From Liolophura sinensis (lineage: Eukaryota > Mollusca > Polyplacophora > Chitonida > Chitonidae): 64,000 nt of DNA. Within the stretch, counting starts at the first letter, position 1. The number at the start of each line of letters is the position of its first letter. This document shows, piece after piece, positions 60,713-64,000 of this stretch. The notes under the pieces are model-generated. The model worked only from the letters and a program-made list of their open reading frames with translations. It was not told the origin of the DNA and searched no databases. The position numbers were made by a program, and so were the translations under genes. The DNA is taken from positions 69,659,058-69,723,057 of the forward strand of contig NC_088295.1 of NCBI RefSeq assembly GCF_032854445.1. Direction: 5' to 3'.

Positions 60713-61479
60713 TCAGTTCATAATTGTAACCTTGACGTTCCACGTTATATACTATACCACCAGATAGGTGTTTATGACTGCTTTTGTACTTTCCTCATTA
60801 CCAGTGCGAACTGTTTTCGTTGCTTGTATTTTTGCAGACATTTAGCTGATGTTATATTACATTTTATACAGGCCTACAGGTACACAGGGCCTGGAGCAGT
60901 TTGAAACTGAGCAAGACAAATTACTTCACCATGTGAGGCTTCCTTTACTGCACGATGTGTTTATTTGACAGCACCAGTAACAAAGTGAGGCTGGACTGCT
61001 GGCATTTTCTGTGGCTGATCTTACTTCCCTTGTTTGATCCCAGAACGGGAAGCCCCTACAGACAGAAACAGAAGAAGCTGTCGTACATAAACTTTTGTAA
61101 TTTTATATCTGCTGAAGGAACCCAATTAGCCTTAAACTTCCGCCATGTAGACAGTGCCTACTGCATACAGACGTAGAAGATAATTCGAGAGCGCAAGCCT
61201 TGTTCACAATTACAGTACAGGGCACTGTTCCAAAGGCAAAATAAATACAAGCATTTGTGTTCTCTCTGGTAGTGGTGACCGATTGGTCACCGGATCCGTT
61301 TTCAAATCCTGGCTGATATCGGTGTCGGTGTTCGGATCTGGTTACACTTTTTGGGGCATAATTGGGGGTGTATACATTGCACATATATGTCGATGACTAT
61401 GGTTACATTAATTATAACGTTGTTGTATTCAAGGTAAAAGGTATGGAGCCTCTGTATATCCTGAATGTTGGATTACACC
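60713..61479. other. Unassigned stretch with a possible degenerate coding fragment
   Basis: One frame at about 60868-60960 reads PTGTQGLEQFETEQDKLLHH then VRLPLL before a stop. HVRLPLL recalls the end of BACK domains in BTB-kelch proteins, but no BTB or kelch sequence is nearby. This could be coincidence or a small pseudogene piece. Nothing else is recognised. Confidence 0.25.
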
Positions 61480-61712
61480 TTTTCGTTCATCACTCGGCCT
61501 GTATATAACCGACGTGTTAGACATTTTCGTTCATCACTCGGCCTGTATATAACCGACGTGTTAGACATTTTCGTTCATCACTCGGCCTGTATATAACCGA
61601 CTTGTTAGACCTTTTCGTTCATCACTCGGCCTGTATATAACCGACTTGTTAGACTTTTTCGTTCATCACTCGGCCTGTATATAACCGACGTGTTAGACAT
61701 TTTCGTTCAGCA
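61480..61712. repeat. 44 bp minisatellite, about 5 units
   Basis: The unit reads TTTCGTTCATCACTCGGCCT, then GTATATAACCGACGTGTTAG and ACAT. Unit starts at 61481, 61525 and 61569 give 44 bp. Units differ only by GACGTG/GACTTG and ACAT/ACCT/ACTT, so the array is recent. Confidence 0.96.
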
Positions 61713-61834
61713 GTTCGATGTAATTACTGTATCAGTTTCAGACAACTTTAACCAGTAAGCTACGTGTACAACGGGTTCTCACAACCCATGTTGTCTGTTT
61801 AACGGTGCCTTTAGTATTCTTCCCAAGTATTTTT

Positions 61835-62062
61835 TTAATTTATTTTAATGCCACACTAAAGAATATTTCATGCGAAGTTGGTCAGGATAATATGCGGAGG
61901 AAGAAGAACAAAAACGGGAGAAATCAACTCTTTTCATACCGCTATCTGCCAAACCTTTTGCCAGAGAGCTTCTGTCGAACCAGCCAAAGACGAATTCGAA
62001 CACGAGACGGTCGAGTTTGACGAGAGCTACGCGTTAGCGACCTTAGCCAGCCCTGCGTAACT
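61835..62062 (-). mobile_element. SINE family A, near full length, reverse orientation
   Basis: On the minus strand the head reads GGCTAAGGTCGCTAACGCGT (A box) and GTGTTCGAATTCG (B box). The body carries TGGTTCGACAGAAGCTCTCT and GGCAGATAGCGGTATGAAAA, then AGGATAATATGCGG in reverse. The tail is GAAATATTCTTTAGTGTGGC followed by an AT-rich end. This is the only copy in the window with both tRNA-like head and tail. Two overlapping short frames here are spurious. Confidence 0.82.
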
Positions 62063-62364
62063 GATTACAAAGATATTCTATAGTGTATTACGACCACTTC
62101 TTTACTCTATAAGTTTGTTAGAGGAAAAGATTGATGGGTTACCAACTTGGTCTCCCACTTAGTTGCATATACGTGTAAATCCAAACCCCTGCAATCAGTT
62201 ATTTTAGCCTGCTTAATTGCTAGCTTCGAACGGCTCATTTTGTTATTGGTCCGTGTTTGTATGGTTTTTCAGAGTTTGAACGTGAGAGATCTGGAACGTT
62301 ATTATAATGGAAACATACCACCAAACTTTTACCTAAGAGCTTCCATCGTGAATGATTTTTTATT

Positions 62365-62530
62365 TAACACCTTACTTCCGTATAAGACGGCAGTCGGGTT
62401 TATGGCTGTAGGAAAAAATACTATACTCCTTATTCTTCACCTGGGGGCCTCCGAGGCCAAGGTGGCTAGCGCGCCAGCGCGGCGTAATGACCTAGGAGCC
62501 TCTCACCAATGCGGTGAAGCCTGAAACGTC
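62365..62530. mobile_element. SINE fragments in opposite orientation, side by side
   Basis: At 62365-62430, TTTAACACCTTACTTCCGTA followed by TAAGACGGCAGTCGGGTTTA is a reversed tail. At 62440-62525, GGGGGCCTCCGAGGCCAAGG, GGCTAGCGCGCCAGCGCGGC and GAGCCTCTCACCAATGCGGT is a forward head. They are two insertions or a rearranged one. The 125-codon frame at 62147-62524 runs through this material and is not considered a gene. Confidence 0.65.
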
Positions 62531-64000
62531 CCCTTTGGAATTTGAAACGCAAGGTCACAAGAGCATTTGTAGCAGGAGAATCGAGAAAACTGATTAATTC
62601 AAATACTTTATTTTATGCGGGAGTTATCAAAAGGAGACGAGATTGGTGAACAGGCGTTCTTTTGTCTTTCCTTTTTAATTTTTTTTCCTATGAAAAATCA
62701 TATCATTTCACTGATCCATGTATGTAACAGTTTATACATATAGACTACGCACAGAATATGTAAACAGTTTATGTAATTCATTCAATACTGGTTACAATGA
62801 TCAGGGTCAAAATGCAGATGGGTGGTGTTGATTAATCTAGCTAGCACATCCGGGTGAGAAGCACATGCCTGAATTATTTCCTCCTAATTAGTTCTTACGT
62901 AACATTTGACGTAGTAACGTTATTAAACCCTGTCTGATAAGGTGTGAAAATGTCATATCAGGTTGTCATTATCATATGACTATTGTAAAAATGCAGAGAC
63001 ACCTCAGTTATACGTAAGCCGAAGAAACAAGTAAATAATCAGAGAAGAGAGATAATACTAGTACAAGCAGAGAAGACAGGTATTAGACAAAGGCTCGTCA
63101 TCAGTGCAAAAGAAGCACAGGGCCATCACAACATAACGCTAAAAGCAGTTGGCAATGTTAAATCGGCCCAAACTATAGCGTCGTCATTGTTCTAATGCGT
63201 GTAAATTGACGTGTAGTTGCTACATGAATTTTATGAAAATTATAATATAATAATATACACTCTGTGTGATGCATGGGGTTACAGCAAGCTAGCATACACT
63301 CTGAGAAACATGCAGAATAAACCCATTCTACACCTCTAAGCCTTATGTAGCAAAGGTCTAAATAGCACAAATTTGCAAAAACCACATAACCAAATACCTC
63401 ACACAACAAAGATTCAGTCGATGTGCCCTGTTACAGGTTTTACTGTTATCAAATATCCTTTGAGTAGTTTCTGGCTACAAGACAGCCACTAACAAAAGCT
63501 AGGTTCCGATTTATATACAGTACAGACATTCATAGTTCTGTACTTTCCTTGACAACGGTCGCGTATTTTTTTTGTTAACGGTCAAAGACCTTAAGGACAT
63601 TTGTCCGAAAGCAGAGCTTTATTTTCATATTCTCAGTTTCAAAACTGCTCTAACTGTGTCACTGAGCACGTCCAACATTAACAGATTTCTGCTCCAAAAT
63701 ATTCCATTTGTCTTGTGTAAAGAATTCTTTGTCACAGGTCAATTGCGACAGGGCAATATTCGCACGAGAAAAACGGTCTGATTTAAAAAAAATTAATGAC
63801 GTAACAATAAAACATATCAAGTGTACAAGAAGCATTCTCAACTTAATCTAATTGATCTTATCAACCAAATCGTTTGTACATACTCTTTCCCTGTGTTTGG
63901 AAAATACGTATTTTGTCTCGTGTTTCCAGTATAAAGCATCAGCTTCATGGATACAAGGTTTCAACAGTATAGGTCCTGATTTAATACATTATGACGCGTA
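62531..64000. other. Right-hand edge, no gene seen
   Basis: AT-rich DNA with short frames on both strands and no recognised domain, repeat or RNA gene. Confidence 0.55.

Noticed and set aside
62147-62524. 125-codon frame
   Set aside because: Its second half is SINE sequence in both orientations and the first half has no domain.

Overview
This is a eukaryotic, animal genomic window. It is AT-rich and intron-rich, with GT-AG introns, long intergenic DNA, (TA)n arrays, minisatellites and dispersed SINEs. The SINE consensus types, with a tRNA-like head and a tail close to ...TATAAGTGAAATATTCTTGAGTA..AATAAATAAA, and the protein sequences point to a lophotrochozoan, most likely a bivalve or related mollusc. 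The species cannot be fixed from the sequence alone.

Three protein-coding genes could be rebuilt exon by exon with consistent splice phase. (1) At 30-3399 on the + strand are the last five exons (264 codons) of a long-form CBL E3 ubiquitin ligase: the proline- and tyrosine-motif tail and the C-terminal UBA domain. The RING and TKB parts lie off the left edge. (2) At 14648-18659 on the - strand is a complete three-exon BSX/bsh-class homeobox gene (248 aa) with the BSX N-terminal motif, a full homeodomain split by an intron between positions 44 and 45, and an acidic C-tail. (3) At 44566-56952 on the + strand is a complete twelve-exon ANKS3 coding sequence (822 aa): six ankyrin repeats, a long disordered linker, a SAM domain and a coiled coil. 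CBL and BSX are convergent. BSX and ANKS3 are divergent, separated by about 26 kb without a recognisable gene.

The space between genes holds minisatellites with 18, 79, 46, 43, 16 and 44 bp units. The 46 bp array shows a 276 bp higher-order period. There are very long AT arrays, two SINE families in several copies, a frameshifted LINE reverse-transcriptase C-terminal relic, a decayed PIF/Harbinger element, and two copies, in opposite orientation, of a short element with 16 bp inverted ends that I do not recognise. Several complex, homeodomain-core-rich stretches around BSX look like developmental enhancers, but this cannot be proved without comparison.

No unknown multi-gene system is visible. 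The best leads are the unrecognised inverted-repeat element, a 141 nt open segment with splice-like ends inside an ANKS3 intron, the higher-order minisatellite, and the CBL-BSX linkage, which is also seen on one human chromosome arm.
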